This document shows, piece by piece, positions 9,416 through 17,769 of a DNA stretch of 35,294 bases. Location of the stretch: positions 157 to 35,450 of the forward strand of contig NZ_MUMH01000125.1 of assembly GCF_002155965.1 (NCBI RefSeq). Reading direction: 5' to 3'. Made by a program: the position numbers and the translations under genes. The DNA is from Allokutzneria sp. NRRL B-24872 (GTDB lineage Bacteria; Actinomycetota; Actinomycetes; Mycobacteriales; Pseudonocardiaceae). Position 1 is the first letter of the stretch. Each line of letters starts with the position of its first letter. The notes below the pieces were generated by a model. The model was given only the letters and a program-made list of their open reading frames with translations, was not told where the DNA came from and made no database searches.

Positions 9416-10350
9416 GGGCCAATGCTTCCATGCAGCAGCCAGTGGAATCCGCCTAGCCCCATCGGGTCGGTCAGCTCGGCGATCCGGCCAGCTCGGGCGG
9501 CTTCCTCCAGCCAGCGCAGCGGATCTGTCGCGGCGAGCCCGGACGCGGGCGCGGCGGCGGAGACGCCGAGGGCGGCGAGCGCGGTGGCCTGCGAGGTGAT
9601 CACTCCGCCCCCGGCCGCGGCGGCGCACGAGTCCATGGCGACGTGCGCGGTCAGGTCGCGACTGCCGTCCGGGACCGGCAGAACTTGGCGCCCGCCCAGG
9701 TAGCCGGTCAGCGTGCCGAAGCGGGGCCGCCGCGCTCGGAGGTGCCCGTAGTCGACTGCCAGCGCCGCGCCCGCGCGCACCCGCCCGACCGCGTCAGCCC
9801 ACGCGACGTCCCTGGGCAGGCCGACCTCGGCTCGCTCCACGAACGGCCACCACCGGTGCAGCCACTCCAACGCGGGACCCGTGACGGGCGGCCCGACGGA
9901 CTCGGCGCCGTGGTCGTCGACGTGCACGGCGCGGATCTGTCCACTGTGGACTTCAACGATCTGGCACGGGATCGAGTCCAGCCACTCGTGGCCGACGAGC
10001 AAGCCCACGACCTGCTCGGGGAGGTCGCGGCGCACGCGCACCCCGGCGGGAACGGCGGGCGGGTCGAACTCCACGGCGGTCACGCACAGGCGCCGCCGCA
10101 GCGCGGGCGGGGCGAGGTCGTGCACGGCGGCGGACAGCTCGCCGCCGCCCGCGCCGACGTCGACGAAGTCCAGCGAAGCGGGGCGGCCGAGCGCGAAGTC
10201 CACCCGGGAGAGCAGTTCGAGCAGCGCCTGCGCGAGTTCGGGCCCGACCAGCGGCGAGGTCCTGAAGTGCGCGGACGGGCGCTCGCCCCGGGCGAAGAAG
10301 CCGCCGGGGGAGTACAGCGCCGCCTGCCACGCCTGCCGCCAGTCCCGCAC
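9412..10350 (-). CDS. MidA/NDUFAF7-like SAM-dependent methyltransferase (DUF185)
   Basis: 312 residues. The family's order of motifs is visible: an N-terminal YSPGGFFARG...HFRTSPLVGPELAQALLELL segment, the SAM-binding loop FVDVGAGGGELSAAV, and GHEWLDSIPCQIVEV, which corresponds to the NEFFDALP motif of MidA proteins. It then shows WLHRWWPFVERAEVGL and AVDYGH. Mitochondrial NDUFAF7/MidA dimethylates an arginine of NDUFS2, the NuoD homologue. Here the gene lies directly upstream of, and overlaps by four bases, a NuoD-like gene that keeps that arginine. The substrate is therefore predicted to be its neighbour; this is inference from context. The upstream region is shared with a divergent PrsW-like gene. 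Confidence 0.85.
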   Translation of the reverse strand: MRDWRQAWQAALYSPGGFFARGERPSAHFRTSPLVGPELAQALLELLSRVDFALGRPASLDFVDVGAGGGELSAAVHDLAPPALRRRLCVTAVEFDPPAVPAGVRVRRDLPEQVVGLLVGHEWLDSIPCQIVEVHSGQIRAVHVDDHGAESVGPPVTGPALEWLHRWWPFVERAEVGLPRDVAWADAVGRVRAGAALAVDYGHLRARRPRFGTLTGYLGGRQVLPVPDGSRDLTAHVAMDSCAAAAGGGVITSQATALAALGVSAAAPASGLAATDPLRWLEEAARAGRIAELTDPMGLGGFHWLLHGSIGP

Positions 10351-10421
10351 GGAACGGGCACCCTACCGAGCCCGGCGGGTGCGACCGGCACGTCCGTTCC
10401 GAGCGGTATGGGGCGAAACCG

Positions 10422-10427
10422 TAGGCT
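10422..10427 (+). promoter_or_regulatory. -10 box TAGGCT, leaderless start of the PrsW-like gene
   Basis: TAGGCT ends 8 nt before GTG 10436, consistent with transcription beginning at or next to the start codon. There is no purine-rich ribosome-binding site between them. Confidence 0.45.
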
Positions 10428-10435
10428 CACGCATC

Positions 10436-11653
10436 GTGACCACGGATGAGCTCCCGGCCCGGCCGGCTCAGCAACGCCGACAGCAGCGCGCCGTCATCGG
10501 CTCGGTGATCGGCCTGATCCTCCTCGGCACGTGCGGCCTCGTCCTGCTCGGGATGGCCACCTCGCGCGTCGGCCTGCTGGCCGTGCTGATCGGGGCGGGC
10601 ACAGCGCTGGTGCCGGTCGGTTTCGTCGTCGGCGCCTTCCTGTGGATCGACCGGTGGGAACCCGAACCGACCCGGCTGCTGCTCGCCGCGTTCCTCTGGG
10701 GAGCCTGCGGCGCCACGATCAGCGCGCTGCTCATCAACGACAGCGCCCGCGCGGTCGGCGATCTGCTGCTCGGCCCGTCCGGCGGCGACTTCCTCAGCTC
10801 GGTGGTCTCGGCGCCGCTGGTGGAGGAGACGGCCAAGGCGCTGTTCCCGCTCGCGCTGGTGCTGCGGCGCAGGCACGAGTTCGACGGCGTGGTGGACGGC
10901 ATCGTCTACGCGGGCGTCACCGCAGCCGGGTTCGCCTTCACCGAGAACATCTTCTACTTCGGTCAGGGCTTCGCCCAGGCCGGTTTCGGCAACGCCACCA
11001 GCGGTGTGGTCGCCGTGTTCATCCTGCGCGGAGTGCTCTCGCCCTTCGCCCACCCGCTGTTCACCGCGATGACCGGCATCGGGCTCGGCCTCGCGGCCAG
11101 CAGCTCGCGCGGTGCCGTTCGGGTTCTGGCGCCACTGCTGGGTTTCCTGCTCGCCATCGGCCTGCACGTGCTGTGGAACGCGGCGGCGACGCTCGGCGGC
11201 GGGCTGGACTTCCTCGACGTCTACTTCCTGATCATGGTGCCGATCTTCGCCGGGATGATCTGGCTGGTGGTCTGGCAGCGCCGCCGCGAGCAGCGGATCG
11301 TGGTCGACCAGCTGCCCGCGATGGCCGAGGCGGGCTGGATCGCGCCGAGCGAGGTGGCGCTGCTGGCCAGCATGGCGGGCAGGCGCTGGTGGCTCGGCCG
11401 GGTCCGGCACCGCGCGGGCGAGGAGGCCGCGCGCGCCGTCGCGGGCTACCAGACGGCGGTCACCGAACTCGCGTTCGTGCGCCACCGCATGCACAACGGC
11501 ACCTGCGGCGGTAACTCCGACCAGCGGCACGCGGAGCTGCTGGCCACGCTGCACGAGGCACGGGCCGCCGCGGTGAACGCTCCCGGCGCGCTGGGGACAG
11601 CGAACAACCGCCCGCCGCGTCGCCGACCCGGACGCCCGCAGAGCACCAGGTGA
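10436..11653 (+). CDS. PrsW-family intramembrane metalloprotease
   Basis: 405 residues from GTG 10436, with about eight hydrophobic segments. The PrsW/CPBP-like catalytic motifs are present: EETAK at residues 130-134, FTEN with Glu170, and conserved histidines in SPFAHPLFTA and IGLHVLWN. PrsW in B. subtilis cleaves the anti-sigma factor RsiW; actinobacterial members are common but mostly of unknown substrate. After the last membrane helix a cytoplasmic tail of about 125 residues has a WWLGR-type segment and a basic end. The frame is open further upstream, but the -10 box and the first hydrophobic segment support this start. Confidence 0.88.
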   Translation: MTTDELPARPAQQRRQQRAVIGSVIGLILLGTCGLVLLGMATSRVGLLAVLIGAGTALVPVGFVVGAFLWIDRWEPEPTRLLLAAFLWGACGATISALLINDSARAVGDLLLGPSGGDFLSSVVSAPLVEETAKALFPLALVLRRRHEFDGVVDGIVYAGVTAAGFAFTENIFYFGQGFAQAGFGNATSGVVAVFILRGVLSPFAHPLFTAMTGIGLGLAASSSRGAVRVLAPLLGFLLAIGLHVLWNAAATLGGGLDFLDVYFLIMVPIFAGMIWLVVWQRRREQRIVVDQLPAMAEAGWIAPSEVALLASMAGRRWWLGRVRHRAGEEAARAVAGYQTAVTELAFVRHRMHNGTCGGNSDQRHAELLATLHEARAAAVNAPGALGTANNRPPRRRPGRPQSTR

Positions 11654-11759
11654 AGCTGGTCACCAGGGTCGGCGCGGGCCCCCTCCTGGCGGTTAGTCTC
11701 GCGCCGCTGTCCGGTACCCGCGGAGGACGTGGGCCTGGAACACCACGAGGAGCAGGACG

Positions 11760-12656
11760 ATGATGTCGGAGCGCCCCGCGCGGCTCGCTGTCGGAGTGAT
11801 CTCCGCAGGGCGGGTCGGATCGGTGCTCGGCGCCGCCCTCGCCAGGGCAGGCCACATCGTCAACGGCGTCTGCGCGGTGTCCAGCGCTTCCCTCGCCCGC
11901 GCCGAGCAGCTGCTGCCCGGAGTCCCGGTGCTCGCGCCCGACGAGGTCGCCCGCAAGGCCGACCTGGTGCTGCTCGCGGTGCCGGACGACGAGCTCGGCG
12001 GCCTGGTGCGCGGCCTGGTCGCGACGAACTCCTTGCGAGCAGGGCAGATCGTCGTGCACACGGCGGGCGCGCACGGCGTTGAGGTGCTGCGGCCCGCGAC
12101 CGAGATCGGCGTGCTGCCGCTGGCCCTGCACCCGGTGATGACCTTCACCGGCCGCGAGGAGGACCTCCAGCGCATGGCCGCCTGCTGCGTCGGGGTCACC
12201 GCCGCTGACGAGGACGAGGTCGCCTGGCACGTGGCCGAAGCCCTGGTCGTGGAGATGGGCGCGGAGCCGGTGCGCGTGCCCGAATCGGCCCGCAAGCTCT
12301 ACCACGCCGCGATCGCGCACGGCGCAAACCACCTGATGACCCTGGTCGCGGAGTGCGCGGACCTGTTGCGGGACGCGGGAATCGGGCCGGCCGAGCGGGT
12401 GCTCGCGCCGATCCTGTCCGCCTCGCTGGACAACGCGCTCCGGCTGGGCGACCGCTCGCTCACCGGCCCCGTCGCCCGAGGTGACGCCGGGACCGTGCGC
12501 TCCCACGTCACCGTGCTCCGCAGCTCCGCGCCGGAGGCGCTGCCCGCCTACCTGGCGCTTGCCCGGCGCACCGCCGACCGGGCGCAGCGCTCCGGCCTGC
12601 TGCGACCCGACGCCGCCGACGCCGTCCGCTCCGAACTCTCCGAGGACCCGCGATGA
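11760..12656 (+). CDS. Rossmann-fold DUF2520 protein
   Basis: 298 residues. N-terminal NAD(P)-type fold with VGVISAGRVGSVLGAALARAGH, in which the first Gly of GxGxxG is Ser, followed by VLLAVPDDEL and LHPVMTFTG. The C-terminal half is the DUF2520 helical domain with KLYHAAIAHGANHLMTL. It resembles ketopantoate-reductase-like and 3-hydroxyisobutyrate-dehydrogenase-like folds. It is the Rv3603c-type gene found directly upstream of panC in actinobacteria, so a role in pantothenate supply is plausible but unproven. Start ATG 11760 (or 11763) follows AGGAG at suitable distance. The stop overlaps panC as ATGA. Confidence 0.85.
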   Translation: MMSERPARLAVGVISAGRVGSVLGAALARAGHIVNGVCAVSSASLARAEQLLPGVPVLAPDEVARKADLVLLAVPDDELGGLVRGLVATNSLRAGQIVVHTAGAHGVEVLRPATEIGVLPLALHPVMTFTGREEDLQRMAACCVGVTAADEDEVAWHVAEALVVEMGAEPVRVPESARKLYHAAIAHGANHLMTLVAECADLLRDAGIGPAERVLAPILSASLDNALRLGDRSLTGPVARGDAGTVRSHVTVLRSSAPEALPAYLALARRTADRAQRSGLLRPDAADAVRSELSEDPR

Positions 12657-13564
12657 CCACCAGCACGCCGAAGTTCACCCGCGACGAGCTCACGGTGCAC
12701 ACCGATCCCACCGAGCTGGGCAAGGTGACCAGGGCGCTGCGCGGCGTCGGCAGGAAGATCGCGCTGGTGCCCACGATGGGCGCGCTGCACGACGGCCACC
12801 TGGAGCTGATCAGGATGGCGCGGCGGCTGCCGAACGCCGTGACCGTCGTGTCCATCTTCGTGAACCCGTTGCAGTTCGGGCCGAACGAGGACCTGGCCAA
12901 GTACCCGCGCACGCTGGAGGACGACCTGGCCAAGTGCCGGGAGGCCGGGGTGGAGCTGGTGCTCGCGCCGTCGGCCGAGGCGATCTACGGCGACTCCCCG
13001 CAGGTCACGGTGCACCCGGGGCCGCTGGGCGATGAGCTGGAGGGCGCGGTCCGGCCGGGTCACTTCGCGGGCGTGCTCACCGTGGTGGCGAAGCTGTTCA
13101 ACATCGTGCGCCCGGACCACTCCTTCTTCGGTGAGAAGGACTACCAGCAGCTCGTGCTGATCAAGCGCATGGCGCGCGAGCTGAACTTCGAGACCTCCGT
13201 CGTGGGCGTGCCGATCGTCCGCGACCGCGAGGACCACCTGGCGCTGTCCTCCCGCAACCGCTTCCTCTCCGAGGCGGAGCGGGCCAGCGCGCTGGCGCTG
13301 CCCAAGGCGCTGTCCGCGGGCACCGACGCCGCGATCGAGGGAGCCGAGCAGGGGGTGGCGGCGGCGCGGGCGGTGCTCGACGCCCACCCCGAGGTGGTCG
13401 TTGACTACCTGGAGCTGCGCGGCAAGGACCTCGGCCCGGCTCCCGCCACCGGCGAGGCGAGGCTGCTCGTCGCCGCCAGGGTCGGCGGGACCAGACTCAT
13501 CGACAACACCCCCGTGCTGCTCGGCGTGCCCGAGGGCGGGGGGACTCCGGAACTCCACGGGTGA
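12653..13564 (+). CDS. panC: Pantothenate synthetase (pantoate-beta-alanine ligase)
   Basis: Joins pantoate and beta-alanine with ATP to make pantothenate. 303 residues: [15 protein letters not shown] contains the HIGH-type nucleotide motif (HDGH), then [41 protein letters not shown] and the KMSKS-like [10 protein letters not shown]. Length and order are typical. It is coupled to the DUF2520 gene by a four-base overlap and followed by panD and coaX, forming a pantothenate/CoA operon. Confidence 0.96.
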   Translation: MTTSTPKFTRDELTVHTDPTELGKVTRALRGVGRKIALVPTMGALHDGHLELIRMARRLPNAVTVVSIFVNPLQFGPNEDLAKYPRTLEDDLAKCREAGVELVLAPSAEAIYGDSPQVTVHPGPLGDELEGAVRPGHFAGVLTVVAKLFNIVRPDHSFFGEKDYQQLVLIKRMARELNFETSVVGVPIVRDREDHLALSSRNRFLSEAERASALALPKALSAGTDAAIEGAEQGVAAARAVLDAHPEVVVDYLELRGKDLGPAPATGEARLLVAARVGGTRLIDNTPVLLGVPEGGGTPELHG

Positions 13565-13577
13565 GAGGGGTAGCCCC

Positions 13578-14063
13578 ATGTTCCGCACGATGCTCAAATC
13601 GAAGATCCACCGCGCCACGGTGACCCAGGCCGACCTGGACTACGTCGGCTCGGTCACGGTGGACGAGGACCTGATGGACGCCGCGGACCTGCTGCCGGGC
13701 GAACAGGTGGCGATCGTCGACGTGACCAACGGCGCTCGGCTGGAGACCTACGTGATCCCCGGTGAACGGGGCAGCGGGGTGCTCGGCATCAACGGCGCCG
13801 CCGCCCACCTGGTGCACCCGGGCGACCTGGTCATCCTGATCGCCTACGGACTGATGGACGACGTCGAGTCGCGCGCCCACCAGCCGAAGGTGATCTTCGT
13901 GGACGCGGCGAACTCCATCGTCGAGCTGGGCACTGACCCGGCCTTCGCGCCCGAGGGCTCCGGCCTGACCAGCGGTGCGGAGACCGAGCCCGAGGCCGAG
14001 GGCCCCGCCGCCGAGACGGTGGACGCCGCCCGGCTGGACAAGCTCATCCAGGCAGAGGACTGA
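13578..14063 (+). CDS. panD: Aspartate 1-decarboxylase (PanD)
   Basis: Makes beta-alanine from aspartate, using a pyruvoyl group formed by self-cleavage. 161 residues. The cleavage site is Gly24-Ser25 in [11 protein letters not shown], and the catalytic [17 protein letters not shown] segment is intact. The protein carries an acidic C-terminal extension of about 30 residues (rich in Glu, Pro and Ala, ending [12 protein letters not shown]) beyond the usual length of about 127-139. Start ATG 13578 follows GAGAGGGG. It is the partner of PanC immediately upstream. Confidence 0.96.
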   Translation: MFRTMLKSKIHRATVTQADLDYVGSVTVDEDLMDAADLLPGEQVAIVDVTNGARLETYVIPGERGSGVLGINGAAAHLVHPGDLVILIAYGLMDDVESRAHQPKVIFVDAANSIVELGTDPAFAPEGSGLTSGAETEPEAEGPAAETVDAARLDKLIQAED

Positions 14064-14076
14064 GAGGCGGTTCCCC

Positions 14077-14862
14077 GTGCTGCTCGCCGTTGACGTCGGC
14101 AACACCAACATCGTGCTCGGCCTGTACGCGGGCGACGGCGCGGACACCACGCTGCTGCGCGACTGGCGGATGCGCACCGACGCCAGGATGACCGCGGACG
14201 AGCTGGCGCTGACCACGCGCGGGCTGCTCGGCGAGCACGCCGACAAGATCACCGGCGTCTCGGCGCTGTCCACCGTGCCGTCGGTGCTGCGCGAGCTGAG
14301 GGTGATGCTCGGGCGCTACTGGGGCGAGGTGCCCCGCGTGATCGTCCAGCCCGGCGTGCGCACGGGTGTGCCGCTGCTGGTGGACAACCCCAAGGAGGTC
14401 GGGGCCGACCGCGTGATCAACACGCTGGCCGCGCACCACCTCTTCGACACCGCCTGCGTCGTGGTGGACTTCGGCACCTCGACCAACATCGACGTGATCT
14501 CCGCGAAGGGCGAGTTCCTCGGCGGGGCCTTCGCGCCCGGCATCGAGATCTCCGTGGACGCCCTCGCCGCGCGCGCCGCCCAGCTGCGCAAGGTGGAGCT
14601 GGTCCGGCCGCGCTCGGTGATCGGCAAGAACACCGTGGAGTGCTTGCAGTCCGGCATCCTCTACGGCTTCGCCAGCCAGGTGGACGGCCTGGTGAAGCGG
14701 ATCGTCGCGGAGCTGGAGGCCACCGACTCCGGCCCGGTCACGGTGATCGCCACCGGCGGGCTCGCGCCGTTGGTGCTGGCGGAGTCCTCGACCATCCAGC
14801 ACCACGTCTCCGACCTGACGCTGCTCGGCCTGAAGCTGGTCTACGAGCGCAACGCCAAGTAG
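14077..14862 (+). CDS. coaX: Type III pantothenate kinase (CoaX)
   Basis: Phosphorylates pantothenate, the first committed step of CoA synthesis. 261 residues from GTG 14077: LLAVDVGNTNIVLGLY is the ASKHA phosphate-1 motif, GADRVINTLAAHH and VVDFGTSTNIDVIS the second acidic and nucleotide-binding motifs, and GGAFAPGIEIS and VIATGGLAPL follow. Type III kinases are potassium-dependent and insensitive to CoA feedback. The gene is 13 nt after panD with GAGAGG as ribosome-binding site. It ends stop to stop with the reverse-strand methyltransferase (TAGCTA). Confidence 0.95.
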   Translation: MLLAVDVGNTNIVLGLYAGDGADTTLLRDWRMRTDARMTADELALTTRGLLGEHADKITGVSALSTVPSVLRELRVMLGRYWGEVPRVIVQPGVRTGVPLLVDNPKEVGADRVINTLAAHHLFDTACVVVDFGTSTNIDVISAKGEFLGGAFAPGIEISVDALAARAAQLRKVELVRPRSVIGKNTVECLQSGILYGFASQVDGLVKRIVAELEATDSGPVTVIATGGLAPLVLAESSTIQHHVSDLTLLGLKLVYERNAK

Positions 14863-15627
14863 CTAGAGCTTGCGGACCCGGATCGCGGTCGTGACCAGCG
14901 GCAGTTCGAACTCGCCCTCGGCGGTCTCGGGGGTCGCGTCGAGGTAGGCGCGCACCTCGGCGAGGGTTTCCGCGCGCTCGGCCTCGTCCTTGAGCAACGT
15001 CACCGAGTGGGTGGCGATGGTCTCGGTGAGCGTGGCCGCGGTCCTGCGGTGCGAGTGCTCGAAGCTCCGCTGGCCGAACGCGGTGAACACGTCGTTCTCC
15101 GGGAACAGCTCGGAGCGGTCGTGCTGGTGCTCGGTGTAGCGGACCTTGGTGCCGGTGATGTCGGCGAGCCCGGCCACCCACGGCACGCGGTCGTCGTCGT
15201 GGTTCCACAACGCCGCGAGCACGCCGCCGGGCTTGAGCACCCGCGCGATCTCCGGCAGCGCAAGCTCCGGGGTGAACCAGTGGAAGGCCTGCCCGACCAG
15301 GACCGCGTCCACCCGCTCGTCGGGCAGCGGGATGTCCTCGGCGGTGCCCTTCAGCGCGGCCAAGCCGGCGAGTCGGTTCAGCAGCTGCTCGCGCATGGCG
15401 TCGTCCGGCTCCACGGCGATCACCGCGACCGGCTCCTCCAGCAGGGCCTCGCTCAGCCGACCCGTTCCCGCGGCCAGGTCGAGCACGCGGACCTGCTCGC
15501 GGTCGCGCACCGGCTCCAGCGCCCAGCGCACCGCTTCGGCCGGGTAGCCGGGCCGGTGTTCGGCGTACTGGGCGGCGCGCGCTCCGAAGGACAGGGCGCG
15601 GCGGGCCTTCGTTGCGGAGTCCTCCAT
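14863..15627 (-). CDS. Class I SAM-dependent methyltransferase
   Basis: 254 residues from ATG 15627 ([19 protein letters not shown]). Seven-stranded methyltransferase fold of the UbiE/Methyltransf_11 type: motif [16 protein letters not shown], an acidic VIAVEPDD strand, [13 protein letters not shown] and [17 protein letters not shown]. The QAFHWF motif is common in uncharacterised methyltransferases of the trans-aconitate or ubiquinone-like group; the substrate cannot be assigned. The start was chosen at the conserved N-terminus; the frame extends 22 codons further upstream without homology. It interrupts coaX and lysS on the opposite strand. Confidence 0.88.
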   Translation of the reverse strand: MEDSATKARRALSFGARAAQYAEHRPGYPAEAVRWALEPVRDREQVRVLDLAAGTGRLSEALLEEPVAVIAVEPDDAMREQLLNRLAGLAALKGTAEDIPLPDERVDAVLVGQAFHWFTPELALPEIARVLKPGGVLAALWNHDDDRVPWVAGLADITGTKVRYTEHQHDRSELFPENDVFTAFGQRSFEHSHRRTAATLTETIATHSVTLLKDEAERAETLAEVRAYLDATPETAEGEFELPLVTTAIRVRKL

Positions 15628-15669
15628 CGGCAGACCGTATCCCGTTCGCCTCGCTGACAGGGGGTTCCG

Positions 15670-15675
15670 TACCCT
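15670..15675 (+). promoter_or_regulatory. -10 box TACCCT upstream of lysS
   Basis: TACCCT ends 8 nt before GTG 15684, fitting a leaderless lysS transcript. No Shine-Dalgarno sequence lies in the 8-nt gap. Confidence 0.4.
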
Positions 15676-15683
15676 TTTCCACC

Positions 15684-17195
15684 GTGAACTCAAAGCCCCA
15701 GCAGCAGCCTGCGACCAGCGAAGACGACCTGCCAGAGCAGATGCGGGTGCGCCGGGAAAAGCGGGAGCGCCTGCTGGAGGCAGGCGTCGACCCGTACCCC
15801 GTCGTGCTCGACCGCACGCACAGCCTCGCCGAGATCCGCGCGGCCTACCCGGACCTCGAACCGGACACCTCGACCGGCCTGGTCGTCGGGGTCACCGGCC
15901 GCGTGATGTTCGTGCGCAACACCGGCAAGCTCTGCTTCGCGACGCTGCGCGAGGGCGACGGCGTCGAGCTCCAGGCGATGCTCAGCCTCGACCGGGTCGG
16001 CGCCGACGCGCTGGCCGCGTGGAAGAGCGACGTCGACCTCGGCGACCACGTGTTCGTCCGCGGTGAGGTGGCCACCTCGCGGCGCGGCGAATTGTCGGTG
16101 ATGGTCACGGAATGGCAAATGGCGGCGAAGACGCTGCGCCCGCTTCCGGTCGCGCACAAGGAGCTCTCCGAGGAGACCCGGGTGCGCCAGCGTTACGTCG
16201 ACCTCATCTTGCGCCCGCAGGCCAGGGATACCGTTCGCTTGCGCTCCGGAGTGATGCGATCACTGCGCGAGTCCTTCAACGAGCGCGGATTCCTCGAGGT
16301 CGAAACGCCGATGTTGCAGACGCTGCACGGCGGCGCCTCCGCTAGGCCATTCGTCACGCACTCCAATGCCATGGACACCGATCTCTACCTTCGAATCGCG
16401 CCCGAGCTGTACCTGAAGAGGTGCGTCGTCGGCGGTATCGAGAAGGTCTTCGAGATCAACCGCAACTTTCGGAACGAGGGCATGGACTCCTCGCACTCGC
16501 CGGAGTTCGCGATGCTGGAGGCATACGAGGCCTACGGTTCCTACGACACCATCGGCGTGCTGACCAGGGAGTTGGTCCAAGAAGCGGCGCAGGCCGTATT
16601 CGGCACGCAGGTGGCCACGTTGGCCGATGGCACTGAGTACGACCTCTCCGGCGAGTGGACGACAATTACGATGTACGGCTCCCTGTCCGAGGCCCTCGGC
16701 GAGGAGATCACTCCGGCCACCTCGGTGGAGCTGCTGCGCAAGCACGCGGAATCGCGCGGTATCTCCACCGACCCCGCGCTCGGCCACGGAAAGCTGGTCG
16801 AAGAGCTGTGGGAGCACCTGGTCGGAGACCACCTGCACCTGCCGACCTTTGTGCGTGACTTCCCAACCGAGACCGCGCCGCTGACCCGCCAGCACCGCAG
16901 CGTCGCGGGGGTGACCGAGAAGTGGGACCTCTACGTGCGCGGCTTCGAGCTGGCCACCGGGTACTCCGAGCTGGTCGACCCCGTCGTGCAGCGGCAGCGC
17001 TTCGAGGACCAGGCCCGCCTCGCGGCGGCCGGTGACGTCGAGGCCATGCGCCTGGATGAGGACTTCTTGCGAGCGCTCGAGTACGGAATGCCACCGAGTG
17101 GCGGCATGGGAATGGGCATGGATCGCCTGTTGATGGCCCTGACCGGCCTCGGTATCCGCGAGACGATCCTCTTCCCACTTGTCCGACCTGAATGA
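15684..17195 (+). CDS. lysS: Lysyl-tRNA synthetase, class II
   Basis: Charges tRNALys. 503 residues: an N-terminal OB-fold anticodon-binding domain ([16 protein letters not shown], residues about 70-170), then the class II core with motif 1 around [14 protein letters not shown], motif 2 [20 protein letters not shown] (from about residue 255), and motif 3 [15 protein letters not shown] (about 473-487), ending [11 protein letters not shown] 15684 is chosen from the leaderless -10 and the conserved start of homology. The central part uses more A/T-ending codons than its neighbours. Confidence 0.96.
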   Translation: MNSKPQQQPATSEDDLPEQMRVRREKRERLLEAGVDPYPVVLDRTHSLAEIRAAYPDLEPDTSTGLVVGVTGRVMFVRNTGKLCFATLREGDGVELQAMLSLDRVGADALAAWKSDVDLGDHVFVRGEVATSRRGELSVMVTEWQMAAKTLRPLPVAHKELSEETRVRQRYVDLILRPQARDTVRLRSGVMRSLRESFNERGFLEVETPMLQTLHGGASARPFVTHSNAMDTDLYLRIAPELYLKRCVVGGIEKVFEINRNFRNEGMDSSHSPEFAMLEAYEAYGSYDTIGVLTRELVQEAAQAVFGTQVATLADGTEYDLSGEWTTITMYGSLSEALGEEITPATSVELLRKHAESRGISTDPALGHGKLVEELWEHLVGDHLHLPTFVRDFPTETAPLTRQHRSVAGVTEKWDLYVRGFELATGYSELVDPVVQRQRFEDQARLAAAGDVEAMRLDEDFLRALEYGMPPSGGMGMGMDRLLMALTGLGIRETILFPLVRPE

Positions 17196-17247
17196 CGTTC
17201 ACCACTTTGAGACCGAGCGGCGTCTGCTCTTTTGAACAGAGCTGCGC

Positions 17248-17253
17248 TAATGT
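17248..17253 (+). promoter_or_regulatory. Candidate -10 box of the lsr2 promoter
   Basis: TAATGT in the 141-bp gap between lysS and lsr2 is the best -10-like hexamer; a weak TGCTCT lies 17 nt upstream. It would leave a leader of about 75 nt. Low certainty. Confidence 0.3.
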
Positions 17254-17336
17254 CGCGATCAGTCTCGTTGCCGAGCTGGCGACTGGGGAACGCATCCGGA
17301 CCGCACACGTCGCCGGATTTCAGGGAAGGAAGACGC

Positions 17337-17684
17337 ATGGCTGAGAAGGTCATCCGGACCTTGGTGGACGACCTCGATGGTTCCGAGGCCGAGGAGACCG
17401 TCGAGTTCGCAATCGACGGGGTGTCCTACGAGATCGACCTTTCCGGGGGTAACGCCGGAAAGCTGCGTGACTCGCTCGCCGACTTCATCGCGAGCTCGCG
17501 CAAGGTCGGCGGCAAGCGTCGTTCCGCCGGTGGTCGTTCCGGCGCGCGTCCCGGCCGCCCGGCCGCCGCTGACCGCGAGCAGAACCAGGCAATTCGCGAG
17601 TGGGCGCGCAAGCGCGGCATGAAGGTCTCCGACCGCGGTCGTATCCCGGCCGACGTGCTGGAGTCCTACCACAACGAAAACTGA
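17337..17684 (+). CDS. lsr2: Nucleoid-associated protein Lsr2
   Basis: Small DNA-bridging protein that silences AT-rich, often horizontally acquired genes, the actinobacterial counterpart of H-NS. 115 residues from ATG 17337 with GGGAAGGA just upstream. The N-terminal dimerisation domain has [18 protein letters not shown]. The linker is Gly/Arg-rich, and the C-terminal DNA-binding domain [19 protein letters not shown] has the RGR minor-groove motif at residues 100-102. It sits between lysS and clpC in mycobacteria; here a transport island lies on its downstream side. Confidence 0.97.
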   Translation: MAEKVIRTLVDDLDGSEAEETVEFAIDGVSYEIDLSGGNAGKLRDSLADFIASSRKVGGKRRSAGGRSGARPGRPAAADREQNQAIREWARKRGMKVSDRGRIPADVLESYHNEN

Positions 17685-17709
17685 GCCAACAGGTTCAGAA
17701 GTGCAAAAG

Positions 17710-17748
17710 AGGACCCCTTCAGCAGCCCCGAACTGCTGAAGGGGTCCT
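17710..17748. terminator. Strong bidirectional terminator between lsr2 and the first siderophore-binding gene
   Basis: A perfect 16-bp stem, AGGACCCCTTCAGCAG at 17710-17725 pairing with 17733-17748, has a 7-nt loop. It lies 25 nt after the lsr2 stop and 21 nt from the stop of the convergent lipoprotein gene, so it can serve both. Confidence 0.85.
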
Positions 17749-17769
17749 CGCGTTTCGCCAGATCTCGAA

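Noticed and set aside
9881-10435. Upstream in-frame extension of the PrsW-like protein
   Set aside because: It lies opposite the MidA-like gene and encodes a low-complexity sequence; the -10 box and GTG 10436 define a better start.
17226-17242. GCTCT-N7-AGAGC hairpin as lysS terminator
   Set aside because: Only a 5-bp stem, with the likely lsr2 -10 box close by; too weak to call.
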